64,000 bases of DNA, from assembly GCF_002741105.1 (NCBI RefSeq), contig NZ_NIQU01000005.1, positions 151,149-215,148 of the forward strand, written 5' to 3'. This document shows, one piece after another, positions 30,301-37,972 of this stretch (within the stretch, counting starts at the first letter, position 1; every line of letters starts with the position of its first letter). The notes under the pieces were generated by a model that was not told the DNA's origin, did not search any database, and was given only the letters and a program-made list of their open reading frames with translations. Both the position numbers and the translations under genes were made by a program. Origin of the DNA: Pseudomonas sediminis. Its GTDB lineage: Bacteria > Pseudomonadota > Gammaproteobacteria > Pseudomonadales > Pseudomonadaceae.

Positions 30301-33300
30301 CACCACAGGTTCCAGCCAGAACGAGAATGGCCATGTCGCGCCGAACGACGAGCAGGGCCATGGCGATGTGCTTGGGTATGCCAGCATCGACGGCAAGGAT
30401 CTGTTCAAGCTCACGGTGGATGCCGGTTCGGATGGCCAGGATACGTCGCGTACCCGTTTCGAGTTGAACCTGAGCCAGGACGGCGTGGACTCCGGGCTGG
30501 ATGCTACCGCAGGCGGCGATATTCGTCTGTACAAGGATGCCGACGGCAACGTGCTGGGTGTGGCCAATGGCGTCACGGTATTCAAGGTCAGCGTCAATGC
30601 CGGCAGTGGCAGTGTGACCCTCGTGCAGTACGAGGCCATCGCCCATGGCAATACCAGCAATCATGACGAGCTGGCGCTGATTCGCGCCGGCGTGCTGAAG
30701 CTCGGCGTGACTGTCTATGACAAGGATGGCGATTCCCACAGTGCCAGTCTGGATCTGGGCAAGGTAGTCGGCTTCGAGGACGATGGCCCCTCCGCGGGCA
30801 TCACCAATGCCGCCTACGCGCTGGACGATGAAGGTCTGCCCAATGGCATCAACGGTGGTGAGGGCGACGTGACAGGGGCGAACGCCACGGTCTCTGGCAC
30901 GCTGGTATTCGACGCCGGCTCTGATGGTCTGCGTGGCATCTCCCTGTCCGGGCCGAGCGTGTTGGGCACCGAGAACGTCACCTCGACCTGGAACGCCGGC
31001 AGCAAAACGCTGACCATCAGCAGTGCCGAGCGCGGCACGCTGGTGACCGTGGTGTTGACCGACCCGGCGCTCGGCAAGTACGAGCTGGAGTTGCATCAGC
31101 CCCTGATGCATCCGGCTGGCCAGGACGAAAACGACATCAAACTGCAGATCGGCTACACCGTGACCGATGGTGATGGTGATACCGCCGTGGGCAAGCTGGT
31201 GGTCACGGTCAACGACGATACCCCGACCATCCAGGCCATGCAGCCGGGCTTCGAGTCGCAGGCCACCTTCCTCGGCACCGATGCCGGCTATCACAACAGC
31301 TACGGCTATTACTCGCGAGATGCCGAGGGCAATCCATCCGTGGGCAAGGTGATCTGGGCTGATGTGAAAGCGCAGGCGGCGGGAACCACCTTCGATCTGG
31401 ATGGGCTCGACCCGAGTGAGGTGGGTTTCTTCATCATCCCCAATGGTGCGGCCAACGTCGCGCTCAGCAATGGCGCCGAACTGACCTTCCAGCAGGACGC
31501 TGATGGTAACTGGCAGGCCTTGCTGGGTGGCGTGCCACTGACCGGCGCTGGCGGTGCCAATGTGCTGTTCGATCGCGCCGAGTTCAACCCAGGCGGCTCG
31601 CACCTGCAGGACAACGCCGAACCAGGCAACCAGAATTGGGAGGATCTCACCGACGCTCCTGATTATGACTACAACGACGTCAATACCAACGTGACCTGGG
31701 GCATGCCGCTGCAGGTGGACGAGACCTATCTGGGCACGCCCGATGCAACGGTCAGCCGCAACTTCAGCTCGGCCTTCAACGCCGAATATGGTGCCGACGG
31801 CCCTGGTTCTCTGGTGTACGAACTGGTGATCAAATCGCCGAACTCCGGGCTGGTCGATACCGCGAGCGATGAAGCGGTCAAGCTGGTGTTCAACGGCTCG
31901 GTGCTCGAAGGTCGTACCGAAACCAGTAACGAGTTGGTCTTTACCCTGAGCGTCAACGCCGCAGGGCTGGTGAGCCTGACGCAACTGCGCGCTGTGGTTC
32001 ATCCCACTGCCCAGCCGGATGAGTTGCACTTGCTGGGCAGTGACAAAGTCGGCCTGCAGGCCACCATCACCGACGCCGACGGCGATCAGGCTTCGGCCAG
32101 CATCGACCTGGGCCAGGTACTGGGCTTCCGTGATGACGCACCGATGGCGGTCAACGATGAGATTGTCGGTGAAGTCTCACGCACGGCAGTTGATCAGGTC
32201 GTCGGTAACATCAACGACCTCACCGGCAATGACAGCTTTGGCAACGATGGCAAGGCAAGCGTCTCGCCGGTGCAGATCATCGGCCAGGGCAGCCAGGGCG
32301 GTACGCTGGTCATCGATACCAGCGGCAATCTGGTCTACAGCGCTGGCAGTGGGGCCAGCGCCGGTACGGAGGTGTTCACCTATCAGATCACCGACGGCGA
32401 TGGTGACGTTTCCACGGCCACTGTGACCCTCTCGCTCGGTGGCAATGACCCGGTCGGTGGTCAGGCCTCTGGCAGCGTCGACGAGGATGGCTTGACCCAT
32501 GGTCTGGCCGGAGGCCCCAACGACCTGGCTGGTGAAGCCACCACGGCTGGTGGGCCACTGGGTTATCAGGTAGACAACTTTGGTGGTTTCGCCTGGGATG
32601 CCAGTGGCCTTGGCAGCCTGTCTTCAGGCGGCTCGCCACTCAACTATCAGCTCAGTGTGGATGGCAAGACGCTGAGCGCGTTCGATGCCGGTGGCAATCC
32701 GGTCTTCACTCTCAGCCTGACCAACTCGGATACCGGGCAATACAGCTTCAAGCTGTTCAAACCGCTCGATCATCCGGCGCCAGACGTTGCCGGTACGGCA
32801 GACGAGAACGACCTGAACCTGGCCTTCTCCTACAAGGTCTGGGACTCCGCTGCTCCTTCGGCTCCGGCCACGGGTAGCCTAACGATCACGGTGGATGACG
32901 ACTCGCCGGCCACGCCCGACGACATCGCCAAGTCTGCCAGCGAGCCGCAAGGCATCCAGACCAACCTGATGGTAGTGCTGGATCTGTCCGGCAGCATGGA
33001 CGAAGCGCCGTCGGGTGTCAGCGGGTTCAGCAGCAAGCTGGCGCTGGCCAAGGATGCCGTGCAGCGTCTGATCGACAGCTACGACAACCTCGGTGACGTG
33101 ATGGTGCGTATCGTGACCTTCGCCAACAGCGCGAGCGCTGTGGGCAATGTCTGGATGAGCGCCGTCGATGCCAAGGCCTGGCTCACCGACCTGGCCAACA
33201 ACGCCGGCAACGGTTCGACCAACTATGACGATGCGCTGATCAAGGCGATGAATGCCTACGACTCGTCCGGCAAGCTCACCGGCGCAGGGGTACAGAACGT

Positions 33301-35431
33301 TTCGTACTTCCTCTCCGACGGCCAGCCGACGTTGTCCAACGCCAATCCGGGCAGCAACAACAGCGGCAGCCAGTACAACCCGGAACTGGGCGATGGCATC
33401 GGCGCCAGCGAGGAGGCGGACTGGATCGCCTTCCTCACGGCCAAGGACATCAAGTCCTATGCGCTGGGCATGGGGCTGGGCAGTGACCTGGACAAAACAT
33501 TGCTCAACCCCATCGCTTATGACGGCAAGGCGGGCGCCAACACCGATGGCATCCTGGTTTCCAACCTCAACCAGCTCAACGACACCCTGCAGGGTACGGT
33601 CACCGGTACGGTCATTTCCGGCAACCTGATCAGCGAAGGCAGTAATGGTTTCGGTGCTGATGGCCCGGGCCTGCAGCCGGTTGCCGCGATCACCCATAAC
33701 GGAGTGACCTACACCAGCGAGTCGGCTGCCTACGATGCCACGAGCCATACGCTGACCTTCACCACCGCGGGTGGCGGCTCGTTCAGCGTCAATCTGGTCA
33801 CCGGTGCTTACACCTACAACTTCAACGACGATGTCGCCGAGGATGTGACGGATACCATCCGCTACACTCTGATTGATCGCGATGGCGATGCGGTGTCTGC
33901 CGACCTGAAGTTGACCATCACCGACAGCAGCGAGGTCTATGCCTACGACAACTACAACCAGGCCATCGTCGGGCAGAAATGGGTCACGCCCGACCCGGTA
34001 ACCAAGGTGCTGGCGGACTTTTCCAGCACCAGCAATCAGGCCTCGTCCGGGCCCAACTACAACCCCTGGATATTCGATACCACCGACAACGGCAACGTGA
34101 GTGGCAATGAAACCACGGTGATCACGCAGGCCGATGTCATGGCTGTGGCGGGCAGCAAGTGGGGCGTCACCGCTGTCAATTCGTCCAATGGCGTCAGCGT
34201 GCAGGGTAATGCCTTGCAGCTCGTTGACAGTGATCGTAGCGCCGGTGTCAGCACCAAGGCTGCAACACCGACCTTCGAGGTGGCCGGGGGCAACACGGCC
34301 AAGGTCTCCTTCGACCTGGGCAGCATCAGCAACTTCAGCAGCAGCGGCTCGGGAGACCAGTTCACCTGGACCTTGTACAAGCAGAACGGCAGCGCCTGGA
34401 CGCTGGTGCAGAGCGGCACCCATGCATCCAGTAACTCGACTACCGTCACCAGCAACAGCGTGGGCGAGGGTACTTATCGCCTCTTCTTCGAGGTCAATGA
34501 TCGTACCAACAACAGCAACAGCTTCCGTGTGCGGGTGGACAACATCACCCTGATCACCGTGGCCGCCGCGATGCTGGTCGACACGGCCACGGCAGTGGCG
34601 GGCAATGTGCTGACCGATGCCAACAACTATCTCTACAGCGACCATCCATGGGGTGCGGTGGACAGTAAGGGGAGTGAAGGCGCGACGCTTAGCGTGCTGG
34701 ACAACGGCAGCTTTGTGACCGTGGGTACCTCTAAGACCATCGATGGGCAGTGGGGCAGCCTGGTGCTGCACAGCGACGGGGCTTACACCTACACGCCGGA
34801 CCCCGACTACGCCAACCTGGGCAAGGAAGATGTCTTCACCTACCAGTTGACCCAGCCAGATGGCGACGTCAGCACGGCGCGTCTGGTGGTTGGTATCGGC
34901 TCCAGCGTGGCGGTGCAGTCCAACGTGGTAATGGGGCATGAGGCGCTCAACGACACCTTGCTGGGTAGCGAAGGCAGTGATGTGCTGCTGGGGTTGGGCG
35001 GCAACGATACGCTCCATGGGCTGGGTGGCAATGATCGTCTGGAGGGCGGTGATGGCAACGACACCCTGATCGGCGGCAAGGGCAACGACATCCTCATTGG
35101 CGGTGCCGGCAACGACACCTTCGTGTGGAACGCCGATGATCGTGGTGGCAACTATCATGACATCGTCAAGGACTTCGGCAATGGCGAGGACAAGCTGGAT
35201 CTGTCGCAACTGTTGCAGGGCGTCACTGACCCAGGGAGCGCCGATGTGTTGACCCAGTACCTCAGCTTCGACTTCGTCAGCGAGCCGGGCAGTACGGTGA
35301 TCAACATCGCCAGTGCCGGCAGTGGTGCACCGGTGGATCAGACCATCACCCTGGAAAACACCATTCTGTCCGGAGGTAATGCTGCGGAGGTCATCCAGGG
35401 CATGCTGGATCATAATCAGCTGGTCGCTTGA
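24365..35431 (+). CDS. Giant LapA-type RTX adhesin with retention module, DUF4114, vWA and RTX repeats
   Basis: A 3,688-residue cell-surface biofilm adhesin. The ATG at 24365 (MATLIGVVSQVVGEVFAVAS) follows GAGGAT; the longer open frame from 24326 adds unrelated residues. The N-terminal retention module (about 1-117) plugs the LapE pore. TAAG at 118-121 is the LapG di-alanine cleavage site, followed by a Gly-rich linker. The body alternates T1SS-143/VCBS-like beta domains, each ending near an acidic EDDVP/DDGP motif. It includes DUF4114 modules at about 523-670, 1234-1382 and 2300-2445, and a tandem 183-residue duplication at 1773-2138. A vWA domain lies at about 2862-3072 with MIDAS motif DLSGSMD. 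Nonapeptide RTX repeats (about 3533-3590) and an uncleaved C-terminal type I secretion signal finish it. Secretion: LapBCE; release: LapD/LapG. A terminator follows. Confidence 0.93.
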   Translation: MATLIGVVSQVVGEVFAVASDGSRRPISEGDRVYAGEQLVTGVSGAVAVAMTNGQQLTLGRDSSITLDTQMIADRGESQAPVVETPPTTPSDDDLTDVERLQAAIEAGDDPTQQGEATAAGPGAGTGGAGGVGGGHSFVLLSEVGGALDPVIGFPTAGLPGGPEFPDALPIATADPEVDGIPTGGTASNAVDEDGLPDGIVGGVNDLDGEATLVTGVLGYSFGPDGPGTFTWSTAGLAEMGVSSSGTPLTYQVSPNGLTLAAYAGETVVFVAQVTNLATGAYQFELFAPLDHAAPPLGGSDENDILYLFNYTITDGNGTPASGSLSILVDDDSPALAGGEERPLIREVVNEDALGSGNAEPGSIPGQKTQIIGDPSTLDALVNFGADGRGGFQLSTSPDALADLQALGLTSGKEPLLYSVEVSDDGSTSTLTATAGGVQVFTLVVTSDGGYVFTLLGPIDHPRADGDDSERLGDASLALDFSKLLIATDYDGDAVPGGFNAGSFVIDVEDDVPVLVDDGIDNCLTLTYQGGDAGYSNSYGYYIKGADGEPVSGQIIWSNTSALSNGDSVTLHGLDPSEVGFFIIPNGAANEFASGAEVTFQLVDGQWQAFIGETALVGDGGANIVFDNPALNPGSKSHVEDNAAPGNQNWEDINVGGDNDYNDVNIQATWTTKAPVGGTVHEDQLEAPHQGNPEAGQRLVISTDGGAGSLMALVKFGADGPGAFGLASSVAVSTELAAQGVKSGGQALVYTVSESFDGDGNLVSTTLTATAAEGVGGYPVFTLVVNADGSFSFTLQGPIDHPRADGDDSELWASKGGIGIDFTQLFTATDGDGDPLQLPEGAKGLFVINIQDDVPLPAQPTPQQPVVGGLVHEDALGSGNAEPGSEPQQILTAEGGPRTLDVLVNFGADGRGGFHLSQQPGALSGLQALGLTSGGVALFYAVSADGTTLTATAGDGGSPVFTLQVGTDGSYLFTLNGALDHQEADGVDSETLGDNSQALDFSEVLVATDGDGDPIAAGFPSGSFVIDVEDDVPILKTLDPQQPALGGTVHEDLLTSPNTGNPDGGTQTLVVSTEGGAGNLSSLVSFGADGPGAFGLVDSGTATGLLDAQGLTSGGESLVYEVVETRVDGKLVSTTLTAVSADSLGNYPVFTLTVNADGSFRFELQGPIDHPVADGNDGELWANDGAFGIDFTQLFTATDGDGDHLQLPEGTTGLFVINIEDDVPELVVSEPEYCLTLTYEGGDASYANSYGYYIKGADGVPVSGALIWADTTSLSIGSSATLEGLDPSSVGFFIIPNGGANGVANGAEVTFELVDGQWQAFVGGSALNGGGGAAVVFDNPVLNPNGKSHVEDNAAPGNQNWEDVNNGNSDNDYNDVNIQATWTAKTPPAIGGTVHEDKLTTPNVGNQEAGQTLVVSTAGGAGTLASLVAFGADGPGSFGLVDSATATSQLNEQGLTSGDKPLVYTVSESFDDDGNLLSATLTATAAADVGGYPVFTLVINADGSFTFTLQGPIDHPQADGNDSELWSSAGQIGIDFTHLLAITDGDGDPLNIPEGVGGLFVINIEDDVPTLSLGVNAQALAQLEVALDETRGNQDRYAANDDQSQGYVNDDNGALAKVTTQLAGGLTSLFTIGGAAGADGQASLSGTLSFSGVPAQGLATTLSATNGGAIRLFVDPANSQVIKGVDATGDTVFTIAIVTVDGQPQLQTTLFEAIRHPHNDQRFDEAVDLLIKHQGSLQLQYQVTRVDGDGDAVTRTAKVELAGGNSSYFSFQDDGPKIIKFELGHSVKLYVDESVGKGGSSQNEPGQAAPNDEQGHGNVLGYARIDGDKLFKLTADGGSDGLDSSRTRFSLSLASNGVDSGLNATAGGDILLYKEADGSILGKANGVTVFKISVNAADGSVTLVQYKAIAHGDTSSHDELALLKDGVLKLNVTVYDKDGDSQSASLDLGKVVGFEDDGPKITKFELQHGTKLYVDESVGTTGSSQNENGHVAPNDEQGHGDVLGYASIDGKDLFKLTVDAGSDGQDTSRTRFELNLSQDGVDSGLDATAGGDIRLYKDADGNVLGVANGVTVFKVSVNAGSGSVTLVQYEAIAHGNTSNHDELALIRAGVLKLGVTVYDKDGDSHSASLDLGKVVGFEDDGPSAGITNAAYALDDEGLPNGINGGEGDVTGANATVSGTLVFDAGSDGLRGISLSGPSVLGTENVTSTWNAGSKTLTISSAERGTLVTVVLTDPALGKYELELHQPLMHPAGQDENDIKLQIGYTVTDGDGDTAVGKLVVTVNDDTPTIQAMQPGFESQATFLGTDAGYHNSYGYYSRDAEGNPSVGKVIWADVKAQAAGTTFDLDGLDPSEVGFFIIPNGAANVALSNGAELTFQQDADGNWQALLGGVPLTGAGGANVLFDRAEFNPGGSHLQDNAEPGNQNWEDLTDAPDYDYNDVNTNVTWGMPLQVDETYLGTPDATVSRNFSSAFNAEYGADGPGSLVYELVIKSPNSGLVDTASDEAVKLVFNGSVLEGRTETSNELVFTLSVNAAGLVSLTQLRAVVHPTAQPDELHLLGSDKVGLQATITDADGDQASASIDLGQVLGFRDDAPMAVNDEIVGEVSRTAVDQVVGNINDLTGNDSFGNDGKASVSPVQIIGQGSQGGTLVIDTSGNLVYSAGSGASAGTEVFTYQITDGDGDVSTATVTLSLGGNDPVGGQASGSVDEDGLTHGLAGGPNDLAGEATTAGGPLGYQVDNFGGFAWDASGLGSLSSGGSPLNYQLSVDGKTLSAFDAGGNPVFTLSLTNSDTGQYSFKLFKPLDHPAPDVAGTADENDLNLAFSYKVWDSAAPSAPATGSLTITVDDDSPATPDDIAKSASEPQGIQTNLMVVLDLSGSMDEAPSGVSGFSSKLALAKDAVQRLIDSYDNLGDVMVRIVTFANSASAVGNVWMSAVDAKAWLTDLANNAGNGSTNYDDALIKAMNAYDSSGKLTGAGVQNVSYFLSDGQPTLSNANPGSNNSGSQYNPELGDGIGASEEADWIAFLTAKDIKSYALGMGLGSDLDKTLLNPIAYDGKAGANTDGILVSNLNQLNDTLQGTVTGTVISGNLISEGSNGFGADGPGLQPVAAITHNGVTYTSESAAYDATSHTLTFTTAGGGSFSVNLVTGAYTYNFNDDVAEDVTDTIRYTLIDRDGDAVSADLKLTITDSSEVYAYDNYNQAIVGQKWVTPDPVTKVLADFSSTSNQASSGPNYNPWIFDTTDNGNVSGNETTVITQADVMAVAGSKWGVTAVNSSNGVSVQGNALQLVDSDRSAGVSTKAATPTFEVAGGNTAKVSFDLGSISNFSSSGSGDQFTWTLYKQNGSAWTLVQSGTHASSNSTTVTSNSVGEGTYRLFFEVNDRTNNSNSFRVRVDNITLITVAAAMLVDTATAVAGNVLTDANNYLYSDHPWGAVDSKGSEGATLSVLDNGSFVTVGTSKTIDGQWGSLVLHSDGAYTYTPDPDYANLGKEDVFTYQLTQPDGDVSTARLVVGIGSSVAVQSNVVMGHEALNDTLLGSEGSDVLLGLGGNDTLHGLGGNDRLEGGDGNDTLIGGKGNDILIGGAGNDTFVWNADDRGGNYHDIVKDFGNGEDKLDLSQLLQGVTDPGSADVLTQYLSFDFVSEPGSTVINIASAGSGAPVDQTITLENTILSGGNAAEVIQGMLDHNQLVA
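24716..24727 (+). other. LapG cleavage site (TAAG) in the adhesin
   Basis: Encodes Thr118-Ala119-Ala120-Gly121, the di-alanine motif cut by LapG between the two alanines in LapA-type adhesins. It lies just after the roughly 117-residue retention module, the expected place. Confidence 0.85.
25931..26374 (+). repeat. DUF4114 module 1 within the adhesin gene
   Basis: First of three homologous modules of about 148 residues. It starts CLTLTYQGGDAGYSNSYGYY, has GFFIIPNGAAN in the middle and ends with the acidic DNDYNDVNIQATW, a calcium-site-like Asp/Asn cluster. Confidence 0.8.
28064..28510 (+). repeat. DUF4114 module 2 within the adhesin gene
   Basis: Second copy: CLTLTYEGGDASYANSYGYY at the start, GFFIIPNGGAN in the middle and DNDYNDVNIQATW at the end. 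It is very close to module 1, pointing to recent intragenic duplication. Confidence 0.8.
29681..30778 (+). repeat. Tandem 549-bp duplication within the adhesin gene
   Basis: Two consecutive units of exactly 549 bp (183 codons), 29681-30229 and 30230-30778. Each begins DDGPKI.KFEL and contains KLYVDESVG, APNDEQGHG, SRTRF, GVDSGL and SLDLGKVVGFED. There is no length difference, which fits a recent in-frame duplication. Confidence 0.85.
31262..31699 (+). repeat. DUF4114 module 3 within the adhesin gene
   Basis: Third, most divergent copy: ATFLGTDAGYHNSYGYYSRD at the start, GFFIIPNGAAN in the middle and DYNDVNTNVTW at the end. Confidence 0.78.
34963..35133 (+). repeat. RTX calcium-binding nonapeptide repeats in the adhesin
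   Basis: About five GGxGxDxLx-type repeats (GLGGNDTLHG, GLGGNDRLEG, GGDGNDTLIG, GGKGNDILIG, GGAGNDTFVW) precede the C-terminal secretion signal. They should fold on binding Ca2+ outside the cell. Confidence 0.9.
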
Positions 35432-35525
35432 GGCGCGTACAAGGGGCGTTGCGCCGCTGCGGTGGCCCCTCAGGCAAAAGGAAATGCTTATCAGAGTTTC
35501 CTTAGCTGAAGCACTCAACTAGAGT

Positions 35526-35562
35526 AAGCCCGCTACTCGCTCCGAGTAGCGGGCTTTTTTAT
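35526..35562 (+). terminator. Rho-independent terminator of the adhesin gene
   Basis: A perfect 14-bp stem (AAGCCCGCTACTCG / CGAGTAGCGGGCTT) with a 3-base loop and a run of six T. It lies about 95 bases after the adhesin stop. Confidence 0.92.
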
Positions 35563-35582
35563 GGCGTTTGCTGGAGGCAGCG

Positions 35583-35924
35583 ATGGTTTACGTACAGCGC
35601 GACGCGGCCGGGCGTTTGTTGCGGGTTGAACATGAACCCTTCGAAGGGATGACGGAAAACCTGGCAGTCGAAAGCGAGGAGTTGCATACCTGGCTGGCTG
35701 CCAAGGAAGAGGTCAAGGCGCGCCTGGACAGCCTGAAGCAGTCCGACCTGGAGCTGGTGCGCGTGTTGGAAGACGTGGTCAGCGTGCTTGTAGAGCGCGG
35801 TGTGATCCGCTACACCGACCTGCCCGAGGCCGCTCGGCAGAAGCTCGACCAGCGTGCCATCGCCCGCGCCGAAATCGAGGGCCTCAGCGGCCTGCTTGGC
35901 GACGACGAGCACGATCTGGTTTAA
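35583..35924 (+). CDS. Conserved hypothetical protein (113 aa)
   Basis: A small, acidic, mostly helical cytoplasmic protein starting MVYVQRDAAGRLLRVEHEPF, with LEDVVSVLVERGVIRYTDLPEAARQKL in the second half. GGAG seven bases before the ATG supports this start; an upstream in-frame TTG is not needed. Similar Pseudomonas proteins are sometimes labelled tryptophan synthase beta-like, but no PLP-lysine region or TrpB fold motif is visible, so that name should not be used. It lies just after the adhesin terminator and converges on lapD. Function is unknown; the location suggests but does not show a link to the Lap system. Confidence 0.72.
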   Translation: MVYVQRDAAGRLLRVEHEPFEGMTENLAVESEELHTWLAAKEEVKARLDSLKQSDLELVRVLEDVVSVLVERGVIRYTDLPEAARQKLDQRAIARAEIEGLSGLLGDDEHDLV

Positions 35925-36016
35925 ACCAGGCCTTTGTAGGCTATGCGCCGCGCGGCGAAGCGGCCGGTGCGCCAACCGTAATTTTCAGAAACTACCCCCG
36001 GTAGGGGCTCCTGCAG

Positions 36017-37963
36017 CTATTGCTTGCCCCACGGCGCCGGTGCGCCGATCAGACGGCCCATGGCGCCGTGGATGCCCAGTTCGGTCAGCACTGCGAGTTC
36101 CTCTTCGGTTTCCACCATCTCGGCGATCAACGGCAGGTCGATGCTGTTGGTGGCGCGGAAGATCGCTTCGATGAACATCCGCTTGTCGCCCTCCTGGTCG
36201 ATGGCGCGGATGTAGGTACCGTCGATCTTCAGGTACGCCAGGCCCAGGTGGGTGAGGTTACCAATCAGGCTGAAGCGCCCACCGAAATGCTGCAGGCCCA
36301 GGTTGAAACCTGCCTCACGAATCGCCAGGCTCAGCGCTTCCAGCTCGGCGGGTGGCGGTAGGTGGCGTTCATCGATTTCCAGCGTCATCAGGTGCGCTAC
36401 GTCTTTGTGCCTGTTCAGCGCATCCAGCAGGCGCGCTTTGTCCTGTTGATTACGTAGGGTCGCGGCAGACAGGCTCAATGCCAGGGGGCGAGGATGTTGC
36501 GTCAGGTGCTCCAGGCTGTGTTCGAGCATCGCCAGATCGAAGCGCGCGGCCCAGCCCAGGCGCTCGATCCAGGGCAGGAAGCGCCCGGCCGTGATGGCTT
36601 CTCCAGCTGGATCAAGCAGGCGTGCCAGGACCTTGTGCTGCATGAGCCTGCCCGTCGCGCATTCGGCGACAGGCTGGAAATACAACTGCAGTTTGCCCTG
36701 GGTCAGCGCATCGTCGATCCAGCTGCGCCAGTCATGCAAGCCCTGAGTGGTCCGAGCGGTGAAGTCGTCGAGGCGTTCCCAGCACTTGTCGGTGTTGCTC
36801 TGTGCCTGAGCTAACGCCTGGTCCGCGCGACTCAGCACCACCTCGCTCTGTTCGCCGGGACGAAAGGCGGCAATCCCGATGTGGGCGACGGGATCGCAGT
36901 CGCTGGCACCGGTCTGCTTCAGGCTGTTCAGCGCTTCGCTTAGCTCGCTGGCCAGGCGCTCTGCGTCTTCGCTATTGAGGCCGGGCGCCAGCAGTGTGAA
37001 CTCGCCGCCGCGGTTGCGCGATGCCAGCCATTGGCTGCGCCCTGGTAGCGCCAGCAGTTGTCTGAGTTGGTCGCCCAATGCGGCGATCAACGCGTCGGTG
37101 CGCTGGCCACCGAGACGCTGGTTGAGGCCGCCCAGGTCGTTGAGGCGCAGCAGCAACAGATAGCCATCTGGATGCTGCTCGTTGATCACCAACTGGTTGC
37201 TCAGGCGTATGTCGAACTGACGGCGGTTGGCCAGGCCGGTGAGACTGTCCTGGTAGGCTTCTTCGCGGAATTTCTCGCTGCGCGTGGCTTCTTCGGCGAA
37301 CAGCGTCTTGAGCTTGTCGACCATCTGGTTCATCGCCAGCACCACACGTTTGAGTTCCGGTGTGCGTGGCACGCGGGGCAGGGTGAGAAATTCACGGCGG
37401 GTAATGGCCTGCGCCTGCTGCACCATGTTGTCCAATGGTCGCAGTTGGGTACGCAGCAGCCAGCCGCCGAGCACGGCACTGACCAGGCCGCAGAGCAATA
37501 GCCAGAGCAAGCTGCCAATGGCGCTGTCCCACAGGCGGGCGAGTGCGAACTGCGGGTGGCTGAGCACTTCGACCCGTGCTGCCTGCTCCCAGCCGCGCAT
37601 GATCAATGCATCGCCACCCTGGGACCGCAGATCGACCAGGTCAACGAACCAGCCGGGTACGTTCTCAGGTTTGATCTCGGTGCTGCGCTCGACGATCACG
37701 CTGTCGTCGGCGATGCGCACCACGCGAATGCTGGCGAAGTAGCCACTGTCGAAGATCGAACTGACCATCAGCTCGATCATCGCCGGATCGTCCACGTGCG
37801 GGGTCAGCGACAGGCCCAGTGCCGTGGCGGCATCCTGAGCGTGCGAGCGCAGTTGACTGATCGACTGTTCGCGCGAGCTTTCGACACTGGCGATGAAACT
37901 GCCGGTGAAGGCAACCACCAGGAACAGGCAGATGGCGAGGAACAGTTGTTTGAGCAGGGACAT
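36017..37963 (-). CDS. lapD: c-di-GMP receptor with degenerate GGDEF and EAL domains, LapD
   Basis: A 648-residue inner-membrane receptor controlling adhesin release. TM1 is at about residues 6-24, the periplasmic PAS-like output domain at about 25-150, TM2 at about 151-172, followed by a HAMP linker. The GGDEF domain is degenerate: the active-site motif reads RGGEF. In the EAL domain the signature is KVLARL, with Lys replacing the catalytic Glu. Both enzymatic activities should therefore be lost while the EAL pocket binds c-di-GMP. Known LapD sequesters LapG when bound to c-di-GMP. It lies nine bases after lapG in the same operon and close to the adhesin gene, which supports the assignment. 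Confidence 0.94.
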   Translation of the reverse strand: MSLLKQLFLAICLFLVVAFTGSFIASVESSREQSISQLRSHAQDAATALGLSLTPHVDDPAMIELMVSSIFDSGYFASIRVVRIADDSVIVERSTEIKPENVPGWFVDLVDLRSQGGDALIMRGWEQAARVEVLSHPQFALARLWDSAIGSLLWLLLCGLVSAVLGGWLLRTQLRPLDNMVQQAQAITRREFLTLPRVPRTPELKRVVLAMNQMVDKLKTLFAEEATRSEKFREEAYQDSLTGLANRRQFDIRLSNQLVINEQHPDGYLLLLRLNDLGGLNQRLGGQRTDALIAALGDQLRQLLALPGRSQWLASRNRGGEFTLLAPGLNSEDAERLASELSEALNSLKQTGASDCDPVAHIGIAAFRPGEQSEVVLSRADQALAQAQSNTDKCWERLDDFTARTTQGLHDWRSWIDDALTQGKLQLYFQPVAECATGRLMQHKVLARLLDPAGEAITAGRFLPWIERLGWAARFDLAMLEHSLEHLTQHPRPLALSLSAATLRNQQDKARLLDALNRHKDVAHLMTLEIDERHLPPPAELEALSLAIREAGFNLGLQHFGGRFSLIGNLTHLGLAYLKIDGTYIRAIDQEGDKRMFIEAIFRATNSIDLPLIAEMVETEEELAVLTELGIHGAMGRLIGAPAPWGKQ

Positions 37964-37972
37964 GGTTTCCTC

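Noticed and set aside
32879..35518. Long minus-strand ORF (879 codons) antisense to the adhesin gene, and similar ones at 29729-32029 and 25253-26875
   Set aside because: They mirror the codon-biased adhesin frame, have no ribosome sites or domains, and the plus-strand translation shows clear RTX/vWA/T1SS domains.
36017..37963. LapD as an active diguanylate cyclase or phosphodiesterase
   Set aside because: RGGEF and KVLARL replace the catalytic GG(D/E)EF and EAL signatures.
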